A DNA stretch of 64,000 nt. Origin: Bradyrhizobium sp. CCGB01 (GTDB lineage Bacteria > Pseudomonadota > Alphaproteobacteria > Rhizobiales > Xanthobacteraceae). Location: contig NZ_JANADK010000001.1 of assembly GCF_024199795.1 (NCBI RefSeq), positions 8,060,001 to 8,124,000 on the forward strand, written 5' to 3'. The notes under the pieces were generated by a model. It had not been told where the DNA came from and ran no database searches. It saw only the letters and a program-made list of their open reading frames with translations. Positions 17,386-27,300 of the stretch are shown one piece after another (within the stretch, counting starts at the first letter, position 1; every line of letters begins with the position of its first letter). Made by a program: the position numbers and the translations under genes.

Positions 17386-18435
17386 CGCCATGTCCGGCGG
17401 CGCGTCGATCGTGTCGCGTGAAAGATCCGGGCACAGCACGAGCTTGCCCTCGAGACTGCCCGCCTCGAGCCGGCGGTGAGCTTCGGCGACCTCGTCGAAG
17501 GCGATCCGCTCGGCGACGCGCGGCCGGATAGCGCCAGTCGCCAAGAGCCTGAACAGCCGTTCCAGGTCGTCCTTGAACCAGGTAGGGTGTCGCGCTCGCA
17601 TCGCATTGACCGAGTAAAAGCGAGCGCGCTTGCCGCTGGGCAACAGTCTCCACAGGTACAGGCGCGCGATCTCCATCAGGATGTGGAACATGCGACGCTG
17701 TGCCTGCACGCTCGCAGAGAAGCCGATGGCGCAGAGCAGGCCGCCCGGCTTGAGCGCCGCGTATGAGCGGCGATAGCCGTCTTCGCCAACTCCATCGACG
17801 ATGACGTCGAATCCGCCCGGCACGACGCGCGTGAAGTCCTCATGTTCGTAGTCGATCGGCGTTGCCCCTAGCTCTCGGACGAGCGCTATGTGCTCGCCGC
17901 GCACGGTACCCCACAGCTCGAGACCGGCCAGCCGTCCAAGCATGATCAGCCCCTGGCCGACGGCGCCAGCGGCACCGTGCACCAGCAGGCGCTGGCCTCG
18001 CTGCACCCGGGCCGCGCGTTGCAGAAGCTGGTACGCCGTCGTCCAGCTCAAGATCAGAGTAGCCGCTTCCGCCGCGTCTACGCCGGTCGGCACGCGGACC
18101 ACGTCGTTCGCCCGAAGCGTACGATAGTCGGCGTTTGATCCAACCACCGTCATGTCGGCCACGTGGTCGCCAATCTGAAGATCGTGCACGCCTTCATCGA
18201 GCTGATCGATTTCCCCGACAACGTCGTAGCCCATCACGAACGGCGGGCGGAGGCCCATCGTTTGCGGGTATAGATGGCGTCTGATCAATACCTCGGTGTA
18301 ATTGAGGCTTGACGCAAGTACACGGATCCGCACCTCTCCCCGACCAGCAGCCGGCAGGGGAGCATCGATCACCTCCAGCCTCTCGGGATCACCGAAACGG
18401 CTAACTTGAACAACTCGATTGCGCGGCTTGATCAT
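17326..18435 (-). CDS. Zinc-independent MDR / quinone oxidoreductase-like protein
   Basis: About 369 residues from ATG 18435, which follows GGGAG with good spacing; the upstream extension to 18474 is not needed. It has the medium-chain dehydrogenase layout: an N-terminal GroES-like domain (LPAAGRGEVRIRVLASSLNY, FVMGYDVVGEI) and a Rossmann domain with the cofactor motif LVHGAAGAVGQGLIMLGRLA, as in NADPH:quinone reductases. No structural-zinc Cys cluster is visible. Natural family similarity ends around GKLVLCPDLSRDT; the last 20 or so residues come from the IS30 fragment, so the native stop was lost. Activity may survive because only the tail is changed. Confidence 0.75.
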   Translation of the reverse strand: MIKPRNRVVQVSRFGDPERLEVIDAPLPAAGRGEVRIRVLASSLNYTEVLIRRHLYPQTMGLRPPFVMGYDVVGEIDQLDEGVHDLQIGDHVADMTVVGSNADYRTLRANDVVRVPTGVDAAEAATLILSWTTAYQLLQRAARVQRGQRLLVHGAAGAVGQGLIMLGRLAGLELWGTVRGEHIALVRELGATPIDYEHEDFTRVVPGGFDVIVDGVGEDGYRRSYAALKPGGLLCAIGFSASVQAQRRMFHILMEIARLYLWRLLPSGKRARFYSVNAMRARHPTWFKDDLERLFRLLATGAIRPRVAERIAFDEVAEAHRRLEAGSLEGKLVLCPDLSRDTIDAPPDMARGLEDQSEQSGSSAKRTTT

Positions 18436-18849
18436 GGGTGATCTCCCTGCAATCGCGTAATCCAGCGCAAGCATAGCACCGGTCCGCAGCTATTCTGCGG
18501 TCTCATCATTACGTGACAAAGAATAATGCTGACCTGAAGTTCTGCCTTGATCTGGCTCAAATCAGGCGGTCCGACGGCTGTCGCACCGGTCAAGCCAGTC
18601 CGCTTCGGATGCTGTTGTCTAATCGCTGCCGGGGCGTCAAGCATATAATCGCTGAGGAGACACTGCCGGGTGCATGGTTGTCTTCGCGATCGGCATCAGC
18701 CGCCGCATGATGCCGCTTCGCGGGACGAGCCTTCAATGTGGACGACGCACTTTGCTGAGTCACCAAAGCAACATCATCAGCCGAATGGCTCGGCTCACGT
18801 CCCGGCAGGGACGCCTTAGGCGTTCGGGGGTCCGAACGCGATCGGGACT

Positions 18850-19075
18850 TATGCGGCGGCTTCGGCTTCCGGGTTAAACAGCTCGCCGGTCTTAAGCATC
18901 GTATGCATTATTACCGCCAGTTTGCGGGCCACAGCCATGGCAGCTCTTTTGAAGCCGATCCTCTCTCGAAGCTGCAGACCCCAGGTGCGCAGCGAGCTGT
19001 GAGTTAAGCTGCGCGTCAGAATGACCGCTGCCGCTACGTAGAGAAGCCCTCGTAAGGGAGGTCGCCACGTCGGGA
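18850..19075 (-). pseudogene. IS110-family transposase C-terminus
   Basis: The minus strand reads ILTRSLTHSSLRTWGLQLRE then RIGFKRAAMAVARKLAVIMH and a tail MLKTGELFNPEAEAAA, matching the end of IS110 transposases. Only the last 70 or so codons remain. It abuts an IS4 fragment at 19075. Confidence 0.75.
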
Positions 19076-19425
19076 TGTATGGCCGTCATAATCGACCGTT
19101 CCGGATTGGCGCCGAGGACCCGAGATTGCAGACTGCCGAGCGGCTGGTGAAGCTGCTCGCCCTCATCACTGTCGTCAGCTGGCGCATCTTTTGGATCACC
19201 ATGTCCGCGCGCGCTCAACCGGATGCGAGACCTGAGACTGTCCTTACCCCTGCCGAGATAGAAACACTCCACCGCATCGATGCGGCACGTTGCAGACCGC
19301 GCATCCTTCGCCGAACGCTCGAAACTTACCTTTTGCAAATCGCGATGCTCGGCGGCTATCTCGCCCGCACGCGCGACCATCCCCCAGGAAACCGAGGGCG
19401 ATATCTTGCAATTTGGTCAGACCAC
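19075..19425 (+). pseudogene. IS4-family transposase C-terminal fragment
   Basis: The frame reads AEDPRLQTAERLVKLLALIT then VVSWRIFWITMSARA and ETYLLQIAMLGGYLARTRDH followed by PPGN, the typical end of Tn5/IS4-type transposases (YREK-containing group). The 5' part is missing, and a frameshift follows PPGN. Confidence 0.75.
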
Positions 19426-19642
19426 GCCAGACGACGATGTGCGCCTAACTTCAATCGACCGCGGAGGTAGGCTCTCGCTATGAGCGCAACATAGACTAAC
19501 AATTCCGCAGTTTATTCACCGTGCCATACCGGATGCATGGACATCGGTTGGGAAATAGTAGAGCGAAGTCTTCGCTGAGGACATACGACGCGATTCGTCA
19601 ACTTCCAATCCTTGAGTTACACTCGGAATATTCGTCAATGGC

Positions 19643-20125
19643 ATGAAATCGCACTTCGCATACGTACGCGTCTCAACAGTCAAACAAGGCGTACACCGCT
19701 CATATCTGCAGGAACAACGAGCTGCGATCACTGCATTCGCGCAGCGCAATAACCTTTCGATTGACGAAGAATTTGAAGAGCAAGAAACGGGTGCAACGAT
19801 TGGCCGCGGCGAATTCACCCGGATGGTTGGGGCGCTGAAAAAACAGAAAGCCTCCGGAGCCATCTTTCACAAGATCGAAAGCTCCCGCAATCTCAAAGAT
19901 TGGAGCACAATCCAAGATCTCGCTGACATTGGCGTCGATATTCGCTTTGTACAAGAGAGCATCAACTTTGCTACAAACGAAGGTAAGCCGACCGGCGACT
20001 TTCTTGCAGATATCGCACTCGGACAACGCAGCCGCTTTGATGCCCTCCTCGCCCTCGCCGCGGATCCTCGGGGCTGTGCCACCTCTAGCCGCCAGGCGCC
20101 GATCGGCCAGTCTGCGTTGCCATGA
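19643..20125 (+). pseudogene. Serine recombinase (resolvase) N-terminal domain, truncated
   Basis: Begins MKSHFAYVRVSTVKQGVHRS, the resolvase N-terminus with the catalytic Ser in VRVST. It continues with IFHKIESSRNLKDWSTIQDL and a conserved GDFLADI helix, then diverges into unrelated residues after about position 128. The C-terminal recombinase and zinc-ribbon domains are absent. Strand exchange is therefore unlikely, although the catalytic domain itself is intact. Confidence 0.7.
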
Positions 20126-20265
20126 ATTCCGAAATGAAAAGAACCTAGCCGAATGTCTCCTCCTGGTCCAAGCGGGCTACTGCGCTTTGAGCGGCGATGT
20201 CTCGTTTTGTAACCAGAGCGAACTGGCGTAGAATGAACCAGCGTATGACGAACCCGTAGGGCCTC

Positions 20266-20620
20266 GTGACCTCTCAGTGGCAGTATCAAGTTAGGTTTGA
20301 TGTCTGCGATACAACGGTAGCGGAATCAATACGTCGAAATTTTCACGATCCGGCACGGAGGCCTCTATTCGATATACTCTCGGGGCATGGCGCGGCACCG
20401 AAATGTCAGTTCGACGCCTTTGCGGAGTATGTCGCCGCGGCGAAGGAAAACGGCGTCGAAAGTTATCCGCTCTATCGGTGGACGAAAGCAGCGATCGAAG
20501 ATCCGACGAAGAAGGAAAGATACTTGTAATCCTTTAACTCTCTACGTGGATGATCAAGAGGTCTATGAAAGGGAGCTTGCTGACGCGCTAGAAGCGGACT
20601 TGCAGTCCGGTCGCCCGTAG
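20266..20620 (+). pseudogene. Unknown small gene, frameshifted near its 3' end
   Basis: The first 85 residues (MTSQWQYQVRFDVCDTTVAE onward, with YPLYRWTKAAIEDPTKKERY) are in one frame; the continuation (FTLYVDDQEVYERELADALE-like, written NPLTLYVDDQEVYERELADA here) is in another and ends at 20620. The two halves overlap cleanly near 20522 and together give about 115 residues. The family is not recognised. It is acidic, with no signal peptide. Confidence 0.45.
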
Positions 20621-20854
20621 CGGGATCATCGATCAAACATCTAAGTTCGACAGCATCCGGCCAACAATCCTCAACCGCCAGAACGCTCCCGCGAGTGAGG
20701 CCAGGTCATTCATGCGGGTGAGTTGAGACGACCGTTCCTGGCCCATCGCGACATTTTGCGCTGAGTTTATGATGGGTACACGGCCTTCCGTAATGAACCC
20801 GATGATGTCAAGCCTCCCGATTGAACGTCACGCCGCGAGCTCATGCTTCCGTCC

Positions 20855-21010
20855 GTGGACAACGCCTATCGCATAGAGATCGACCACGCGCTCGAAGGCA
20901 TCGCGGTGATTGAAAAGCATCTGGGATCCGTAATAAGCTGGCTGCCTAATCCGGGCTTCGTTGCTCAGATTGAGAGAGAGCTCCTCCTCAGGCATAATCC
21001 GTTGCGTCGG
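20855..21010. repeat. Mosaic dispersed repeat, copy B
   Basis: Carries both halves of the repeat found at 3655 (the LEGIAVIEKHLG segment and then AAGCTGGCTGCCTAAT). It shares its preceding phrase TATCGCATAGAGATCGACCA with 23240. It is not followed by the small conserved gene seen at 3820 and 29129. Confidence 0.7.
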
Positions 21011-21239
21011 TACTTTGTGTGCGCTTCATCAAGCGACAGCCTCTTGCCATTGCGCGATTGGAACAGGATTCTGCGCAAGCAAAGATATGTCAGCTAGCCA
21101 CCGACGAAGAAGCTCTGAGCGTGTGAAACGACTTCGTGTTCGTCGTTTGTTACGACTTTCTGCCACGTCTGGGATCGGCGAGTTATCAGAGCCTGCGGCG
21201 TTGACTTTTTGTGCAGCGCACTAAATACTCTAAAGAGGT

Positions 21240-21394
21240 GATCTTGCACCGCAATCTGTGGTCCGGGATACGCTGGGGCTCACGCCTCGGGAAAACACTC
21301 CGGGTCATCCGGTCCTGGATACGTCCATCAGGGAGAAAGGCTTAGCCCGCCACAGAGCCACCTCATAGAGCCGCTTCGCGGCTCTTTTCTTTTT
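21240..21394 (+). ncRNA. Candidate small RNA ending in a strong terminator
   Basis: There is no reading frame here, but the segment ends in a textbook rho-independent terminator. Upstream it contains two related phrases, GGTCCGGGATACG (21257) and GGTCCTGGATACG (21310), separated by GC-rich sequence that could pair. No known RNA class (6S, SRP, tmRNA, RNase P) fits on inspection. Alternatively the terminator serves a decayed gene upstream. Confidence 0.3.
21367..21394 (+). terminator. Rho-independent terminator
   Basis: A perfect 8-bp stem (AGAGCCGC with GCGGCTCT, loop TTC) is followed by TTTTCTTTTT. It points along the plus strand and ends 31 bases before the start of the gene at 21425. Confidence 0.8.
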
Positions 21395-21424
21395 CAAAGC
21401 CTGTATTATCCTTGCCACCCAAGG

Positions 21425-21937
21425 ATGCGTATCATGCGTACCCACGAACCATTACGCAGAAACACTCCAGCATTGGCAATGGATCGATTTCGGTCAGATG
21501 CTTTGCCGCGGTTCCTCGATGATTTTGCTCCTGTCGCCGAGACCGGGATTTCAGAAGCAGAATGTCAGCGTGTAAGGGCAACACTCAATCAGTTCACCGA
21601 TCACGCGAGCTGGTTGCCGGACGGAGGGGTCTTTCGCAAGGCAATCTGGCAGCACCTTCAGGATTTTCATGACCTGTATTCGAAGTGGAACGATGTGCAG
21701 GGGACGGACGACGCATCGCGAGCACTACGTTCCGAAATCATTCGAGAAATACGTTGCTGTCGCAATGGGCTTGCGAGGGCAGCACGAGTGAATAGTCATA
21801 TCCTCGACAAGGAATTAGATCTCAAACTGATCGATGCCTATTACAAATCACTCGGAGATTTGGTGAGAGCAGTGCCTCGGCTGTTTGTGAAACTATCCGA
21901 GGCTGTAGCGCGATACTTTGCGCGGCGTGCGCCCTGA
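21425..21937 (+). CDS. Hypothetical helical protein, 170 aa
   Basis: Starts MRIMRTHEPLRRNTPALAMD. The product is rich in Arg, Leu and aromatic residues, predicted largely helical, with LPDGGVFRKAIWQHLQDFHD in the middle and a basic tail (RYFARRAP). There is no signal peptide or membrane segment and no recognised family. It begins 31 bases after a terminator and ends 8 bases before an IS630 scar, so its 3' end may have been reset by that insertion. Confidence 0.5.
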   Translation: MRIMRTHEPLRRNTPALAMDRFRSDALPRFLDDFAPVAETGISEAECQRVRATLNQFTDHASWLPDGGVFRKAIWQHLQDFHDLYSKWNDVQGTDDASRALRSEIIREIRCCRNGLARAARVNSHILDKELDLKLIDAYYKSLGDLVRAVPRLFVKLSEAVARYFARRAP

Positions 21938-21944
21938 GGCTTCC

Positions 21945-22651
21945 TCTAACGGTATCGCCCAGCCGCAACGATGGGGCGAGCAATTGTTCGACGTAGGCCA
22001 GGAAAGCGTCGCCATCCATTGGACCGTCCAGAACAAGCGGCGCGATTAGACCGTCGGAGCGCAATCCAGCGGTGAATGTCGTCGTCTTCCAATGTCCGTG
22101 TGGGACAGCCGCACGACATCGCTCACCGCGTGGTGAGCGCCCGTAAAGCCGCCCCATTTTGGTGTTGGCGCTGGCTTCATCGATGAAGACGAGGCGCTCA
22201 GGGTCAAGGTCGATCTGCCCTTCGAACCACTCCTCACGCGCGGCATTTATATCGCGGCGCCTTTGCTCGGCGGCGTGCGCTGTCTTTTTTTGAGTGTGAT
22301 CTTTCTGCGCTGGAGGAAACGCCAGAGCGACGCGATGCCGGCCGATATTCCACGACGCTTCAACAATTCTCGCAAATCGGCGAGCGTGATATCCGGCTTC
22401 GCTGTCACCGCATCCAAAATCAATTGTGCATGTGCTTCGATGCGCTGCGATTTGCGGCCACCGCCCTGGCGTTTAGGAACGATGTCGCCAACCCCTTGAG
22501 GCGACTGCGCCAGCGGATCGCGCTGGCCGCTGACACCAAAACGCTCTGCGGCCTGTCGACAGGACAAGCCACCGTCAATCGCGGCTACCACCCGCTGGCG
22601 AAGATCAACTGAAACCGCCCTGGTCATCATGCTGACCTCCTTCGTCAGCAT
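21945..22651 (-). pseudogene. IS630-family transposase, 3'-truncated
   Basis: The minus strand starts MTRAVSVDLRQRVVAAIDGG then LSCRQAAERFGVS (HTH), QGGGRKSQRIEAHAQLILDA, LKRRGISAGIASLWRFLQRR, and later TTTFTAGLRSDGLIAPLVLD and GPMDGDAFLAYVEQLLAPSL. Several frameshifts break it and the catalytic C-terminal Glu region is missing. Confidence 0.8.
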
Positions 22652-22818
22652 GTCGCTTGAATCTGACTCGTGCCGTTTTGGGAATCCCTACCGATCCATT
22701 CCGGTCGGAGAATGCTCTAGTACGGAAAACGAGAATAGCTCGCAGCTGAGTCGTATTTTGCCGATTTGGCACAAGCACCTATCGGGCATCAAAAAGGTGT
22801 GGACGCTAGATTTCGATT

Positions 22819-23052
22819 ATGTCGCGCACCACGTCAATATTTTCGGTTTCTCTGCCACTCGAGATGCTCGCTAAACTCGAGCGGGTGAGAGTGCGAGAGC
22901 GCCGGACTCGCTCTAAGTTAATTCGCGAAGTGTTGCGGCGTTACTTCAGTCGGGAAGTTGGCTCGCGCACTGCAGCTCCTGACTGTCCGCACAATGCGGC
23001 GTGCGGCACTCCAGTTGCGCAGGTCATGAAGCAGGATAAGATAGAAGTATAG
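22819..23052 (+). CDS. Ribbon-helix-helix (CopG-type) protein
   Basis: A 77-residue protein with an RHH core (FSVSLPLEMLAKLERVRVRE then RTRSKLIREVLRRYF), where the N-terminal beta strand would pair in a dimer and contact DNA. A 30-residue tail follows with two Cys (CPHNAAC). It is the longest of three paralogous RHH genes here (also 16029 and 29556). No toxin partner is adjacent, so it is a solitary regulator candidate and not a clear antitoxin. Confidence 0.6.
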   Translation: MSRTTSIFSVSLPLEMLAKLERVRVRERRTRSKLIREVLRRYFSREVGSRTAAPDCPHNAACGTPVAQVMKQDKIEV

Positions 23053-23234
23053 TATGAAATGCGAAGCCAAATGGTGTTCAGGAAAGTCTCGATTTTATCG
23101 TCGCGCACATGGCGACGAAGATCGGATCGAGGAGTTTCGTGCTCAAACAACTCGCAAGTTCCAAGAGCTTCGAAGAGAAATAGCCGATATCTCGAAGTCT
23201 TGATGACTTGAGAGCAAAAGTCGAGAACACCAAG

Positions 23235-23305
23235 GAGTATCGCATAGAGATCGACCACACGCTCGAACGCATCGCGGCGATTGAGAGGCGTCTCGCATTA
23301 GGCGC
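23235..23305. repeat. Mosaic dispersed repeat, copy C (short)
   Basis: Contains TATCGCATAGAGATCGACCA and the LERIAAIERRL coding phrase, matching copies A and B for about 65 bases only. It sits about 60 bases before the end of the condensation-domain gene. Confidence 0.6.
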
Positions 23306-23364
23306 AATCGGACTGACTGCACCCTCTGTTCTATCCCGCGATTACGTCGCCACTTCAGCTTGCT

Positions 23365-24825
23365 CTAGCCCCATACCAATCGGCGAAGCTCGCGGTCCAC
23401 GCTAGAGTGGAAACGTACGACCGTATCGTCGGCGAGGACGTCCGATCGATAGATGTAGTCGAGCATTATGTTGTCGCCCATTCTTTTGACGCGCAGCTGT
23501 AGATCGAAGCCAATCTCTCTTCCAAGATCTCTTGGGCTTTCACGCGGCAGCGCCCCTTCGCTCGGCAGCACGAATTTCTGATTGAGAATGAGGGTGGTTA
23601 CCGGATAGCGGCCTGAAGGCCTACCAATGCCGAGTCGCGCCTCGAGGTCTAATATGCTGAAGGTAGAGCAGCTGCGCAGCTGAGCCAGACACTCGTTCGC
23701 TGACGCGACAAGTGCCTTCGCGCGGCCTTCTGTTGCCGGGTAGACGACTGCCAGCAAGGCACAGCATCCTATGATAGTGTGATGCTTTTCCAGGGGGCGC
23801 GCGAGTACCGGTACAGCGAGCACCGGCTCCACATCGAAATGCCGCCGCAGCGCGATACCATAGCCTGCGAGAATCACCGCCAGGACACTAGCCCCCGAAG
23901 CACGCGCGAGGCGCCGCACGCCCCCAGCGGTTGTTGGTTCCAGTGTCTTGAGGACGCCATGGCTTCTTCCGATAGCAGAGACTGCGCCTAGCGAGGTGTA
24001 CCGCTGAATGGTGCCGAATCGATCGAGCCACACGTCCCGCGCCGCTCGCGCGGCGACGGCTTCTCGCTCTCTCCTCTGCCATCTTGCGTACTCCCAATAC
24101 GTCGCTTCCACGATGCTGTCCCGCCCCACGCCCATCGATCCGTTCAGAATTCCCAGAAACTGCGACACGAAGATTTCCAGGGCGTGGGCGTCGGCAATCA
24201 AGTGATGCGCGCAAAGGACGAAGGCATGCCCTTCCGCAGGCTCGCCGAACGAAGCGATCCGAAACAGGGGCCAGACCAATGGATCTATAACAGTTTCCGC
24301 AAATTCCAGCCGTTTCGCCCGACTGAACTCTATGACGGTTAGGAAGTCCGGATAACTGGACAGCTGGGTGGCCGCCTCGAGGCGATCTGGCTCCATCCCT
24401 GACGCGTCCAACGTCACCTGTTGCGTTGGCGGATCTGCGTTAAAGTATGTCCGCAACGCGTCGTGGCGCTTACAGAGCACCGCTAGAGCCCAGAGCACCT
24501 TGTCCTGCGGGTACGATTTTGGGCCGACGAACTCAATTATCACGTTGCATGAAGAGTTGCTGCCGGCGGGCATCGCAACGTCTCGGTAGCACGACTGGGA
24601 TATCGAAAGGGGAAGATCAAGCAAGGGGGTCGACATTTGCGGCAAACCGGAGTTATCCAATTTCGGAACAACCAAAACCGGGTGAGAGTCACGCGACGAT
24701 CGAGCTGAGAATTCCTGTCCCTGACCATGCGAGCTTCGCGTTTGCGTACTTGGCCACTTCGACAAAATCTCTTGGTCGCGTTCCAGATTGGCTGGCCGTA
24801 GGTTGTGAATGCCATATGCTTCCAT
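23365..24825 (-). CDS. Free-standing NRPS-type condensation domain protein
   Basis: A 486-residue protein consisting essentially of one condensation domain. The active-site motif HHLIADA is at residues 207-213, the HHxxxDG motif with Ala for the final Gly. RHDALRT near residues 120-126 matches the C3 region R.HE.LRT, and VLAVPVLARPLEKHHTIIGC matches the downstream latch region. Such domains form amide bonds between a carrier-bound acyl group and an amine; single-domain examples like VibH accept soluble amines. No adenylation, carrier or thioesterase domain is visible in this protein or window. It starts 15 bases after the PLP decarboxylase gene, so the two form an operon. That pairing suggests N-acylation of a decarboxylation product; the acyl donor is unknown. 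Confidence 0.8.
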   Translation of the reverse strand: MEAYGIHNLRPANLERDQEILSKWPSTQTRSSHGQGQEFSARSSRDSHPVLVVPKLDNSGLPQMSTPLLDLPLSISQSCYRDVAMPAGSNSSCNVIIEFVGPKSYPQDKVLWALAVLCKRHDALRTYFNADPPTQQVTLDASGMEPDRLEAATQLSSYPDFLTVIEFSRAKRLEFAETVIDPLVWPLFRIASFGEPAEGHAFVLCAHHLIADAHALEIFVSQFLGILNGSMGVGRDSIVEATYWEYARWQRREREAVAARAARDVWLDRFGTIQRYTSLGAVSAIGRSHGVLKTLEPTTAGGVRRLARASGASVLAVILAGYGIALRRHFDVEPVLAVPVLARPLEKHHTIIGCCALLAVVYPATEGRAKALVASANECLAQLRSCSTFSILDLEARLGIGRPSGRYPVTTLILNQKFVLPSEGALPRESPRDLGREIGFDLQLRVKRMGDNIMLDYIYRSDVLADDTVVRFHSSVDRELRRLVWG

Positions 24826-24840
24826 CAGAATCTCACCCTC

Positions 24841-26520
24841 TCACTTCGGAGGATCGAGACGCATTCGGGGCCTCGCGAATTCGGTTCCGTTGATCAGGCG
24901 CCGCTCAAAGTGGGTCTTCGCGTTTCGGAGGGACCGGAGCACATCTCGGATGCACATCCGATCCAAGTGCACGGAAACCGGGTAGAGCAAAAAGGCTGGA
25001 GCACCGCTCCTATAGCGATGATCGACAAAGCGCGGCACGTAGCCGACGACTGGGGTGTCGTTTTCAACATTGAACTCGTTCTGGTTCAGAAATGACCAGA
25101 ACTGCTCGCAGCGATCCTTGTAAAGGAGCGCCTCGCTTGATTCTGGCGTAGCATCGATGTCTCTAAATTCCGGCGTTTTTCTGTAGAAATCCGGACGTAC
25201 TATCACTTCGAAGCCCAAGGTATCCGTATTTACTAGTTCAAGATCCTCGAGGGGCGCGAGCTCTTCCACGAACACCTCGCGCGCTCGCAACGCGCGGCCA
25301 ATATATTCTCGGAATCCCCCCTTTCCCAACCGACGCAGCACGTGATAGGCGGTGATGATCCCTTGGCACGTTCGCGAATTTTCCAAGGTCCGGTCGAAGT
25401 TTGACGCATCTCCGAAGTCACATTCCTTTGTCTGATCCCGGATCGCCGAGTCCATCGAGCGAAGCGAAGCGGCGTCATGAGCCATGAAAACGCTCGACGA
25501 ATAGGGGCACAATCCAGTCTTGTGGAAATCGACGCCGAAGGAATCCGCAACCCTGACAGCAGCGACACGTCGATGTAACTCCATTATCCTCTGTACAGTC
25601 GCCGGCGACAAATAGCGCGGGATTGTACTCTCCGAATCGAACATCAACCAAGGCCATGAGATAACCAGGTCAGCGTGCAGTTGCGGGAGCGGTACATCCG
25701 CCCTAGCGCAAACGCGATCGATCACCCTTCTGGCGCCATCGAAGTCATCTGCGACTACATTCATAGTAGCGCCGCCGCTCACAATCACAGCGGAAACCAC
25801 ATCCCCGCTCGCCAGCAATTCCGTCATGGTTTGCTCCAAGGACGCTAGATCCATGCCCCCGCGAGCATCGGTCTGCACCCTAATGGTCGCTTCCTTACCG
25901 AGACCAAGGAAATTGCAAATGCTCTCAAGGGAAAAGTGCGCGGTGGCGCTCGCTAGCACGCGGTGGCGGGTGCGATACCCCTTGGCGACTCCCTCTGGTT
26001 CAGTCTTATTCAGGCCGGCCTTGATGCCGTACATAAGAGTTGCCTTGCCGCCAGACGTGAAGACACCGCCGGCCAACCTCGCGTCCCATCTGGCGAGTCC
26101 CGCTAGCGCCGAAACAACACGCCGTTCAGCTAACAGCAGCTTACCTGAGGTGTGATCCCAGAGGCCGTTGGGATTGTACAAGCTCGTGATCGCGGCGAGG
26201 GCGACAGTGTCGAGCAACGGCGACGGCGTAATGTTGAAAAGGGCGCGCGGGTCGTGCCACCGGATACAACCATCGAAGTACTGACACGTGTCCGACATCG
26301 CCTCCTCGAAGGACGAAGTACCACCAGGGATCTCGAAGCCAACGTTCTCCTCCTTGTACATTCCTGTGGGGGCGACAGGCCTGCGCCCACTCCTTCCACC
26401 TGCAGTGGCTCTGAGACGCGCAATCAGGAACCGGAGTTTATCTTCCAATTTGGGAAAGTTGGCCTCGTTCGGAAGTAGGAATTCCGACCTGCAAAAGGCG
26501 TCCCAATCAAGCTGACTCAT
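24841..26520 (-). CDS. Group II PLP-dependent amino acid decarboxylase
   Basis: A 559-residue fold-type I PLP enzyme of the glutamate/aromatic/diaminobutyrate decarboxylase group. Visible landmarks are GGVFTSGGKATLMYGIKAG near residue 151 (cofactor phosphate region), SATAHFSLES with the ring-stacking His195, LHADLVISW with the Asp near residue 284 that contacts the pyridine N, and the Schiff-base Lys334 in DFHKTGLCPYSSS. The usual family length is 450-550. The substrate cannot be read from sequence. It is followed 15 bases later by the condensation-domain gene and is divergent from a tyrosine-pathway dehydrogenase, so tyrosine or another amino acid giving a soluble amine is plausible but inferred. 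Confidence 0.8.
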   Translation of the reverse strand: MSQLDWDAFCRSEFLLPNEANFPKLEDKLRFLIARLRATAGGRSGRRPVAPTGMYKEENVGFEIPGGTSSFEEAMSDTCQYFDGCIRWHDPRALFNITPSPLLDTVALAAITSLYNPNGLWDHTSGKLLLAERRVVSALAGLARWDARLAGGVFTSGGKATLMYGIKAGLNKTEPEGVAKGYRTRHRVLASATAHFSLESICNFLGLGKEATIRVQTDARGGMDLASLEQTMTELLASGDVVSAVIVSGGATMNVVADDFDGARRVIDRVCARADVPLPQLHADLVISWPWLMFDSESTIPRYLSPATVQRIMELHRRVAAVRVADSFGVDFHKTGLCPYSSSVFMAHDAASLRSMDSAIRDQTKECDFGDASNFDRTLENSRTCQGIITAYHVLRRLGKGGFREYIGRALRAREVFVEELAPLEDLELVNTDTLGFEVIVRPDFYRKTPEFRDIDATPESSEALLYKDRCEQFWSFLNQNEFNVENDTPVVGYVPRFVDHRYRSGAPAFLLYPVSVHLDRMCIRDVLRSLRNAKTHFERRLINGTEFARPRMRLDPPK

Positions 26521-27300
26521 GGCTTCGACAATCTGTCCACGGAATGGCTGAAAATCATCAAAGGCGCGCTTCGCCTAGCCGACCTCAGGGGCGCGCGTTC
26601 GCTCCTACGACTACCGCATGGCCTTCGAGGCAGAGTAGCACGAGGTGCGACAGTCATTTCGCACCAGTCATAGTGCCGATCAACTACAAGAATATGCAGG
26701 TAGACGAGATCAATCGGATCCGTAGAATTGATCAGAGCTTGGGGAGCCGGGGGCAGAAGACCTGTTTCAGGCTACCGATCCGCTGCGGAGGGAGAGTGGG
26801 AAGAGCGGCGGTGGCTTTTCGACCAGGGCAAGGCGCGCTTGTATAGTTCTTGGCTTTACGCTTGCTTCCGCTGGCAGTGCGGCAACCTGTAGCGCGGCAG
26901 GCTCGTCCCCTCCAGAATTATCTTCTCAGAGACTGACCGATGTGCAGCAGATCAAGCTTATCGTCAAAAAGTCCCGCACATCTAAGATCGGCACGGCCGA
27001 TTCCACCGCTGTGGCCGGCTCACCTAACCCCGCTTGACGTGATGTCACTCGGCGGAGCTATCTATCGGATAGCCCTCAAGATAGACTATGCACATGCGCG
27101 ACGCGCCTCTTCCAAGTGCTGATCCAAGCCTTGCGCAATATCTCTGCCACGGGGAACGCCAAAAGCAAAGGATTGTGAAAGCATTCTGTGCGACCCGATG
27201 TGGGGCAAAACTGCTTGGGGATTGACGACGCTTGTCGTCTAAAGCGAATGCAAGCAAAGCGGTCGGGCTACTACCGTTGTGCAGCTAACGGAGCCGTCGG
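26521..27300. other. Divergent intergenic region (780 bases), no gene seen
   Basis: It lies between the minus-strand decarboxylase operon and the plus-strand TyrA gene. Short frames show no support. A GACGACGCTTGTCGTC palindrome occurs near 27225-27241. No convincing nod box, NifA site or sigma-54 promoter was found by eye. Confidence 0.4.

Noticed and set aside
20843..21097. 84-codon frame across repeat copy B as a gene
   Set aside because: Composed of repeat halves that are non-coding or chimeric in the other copies.
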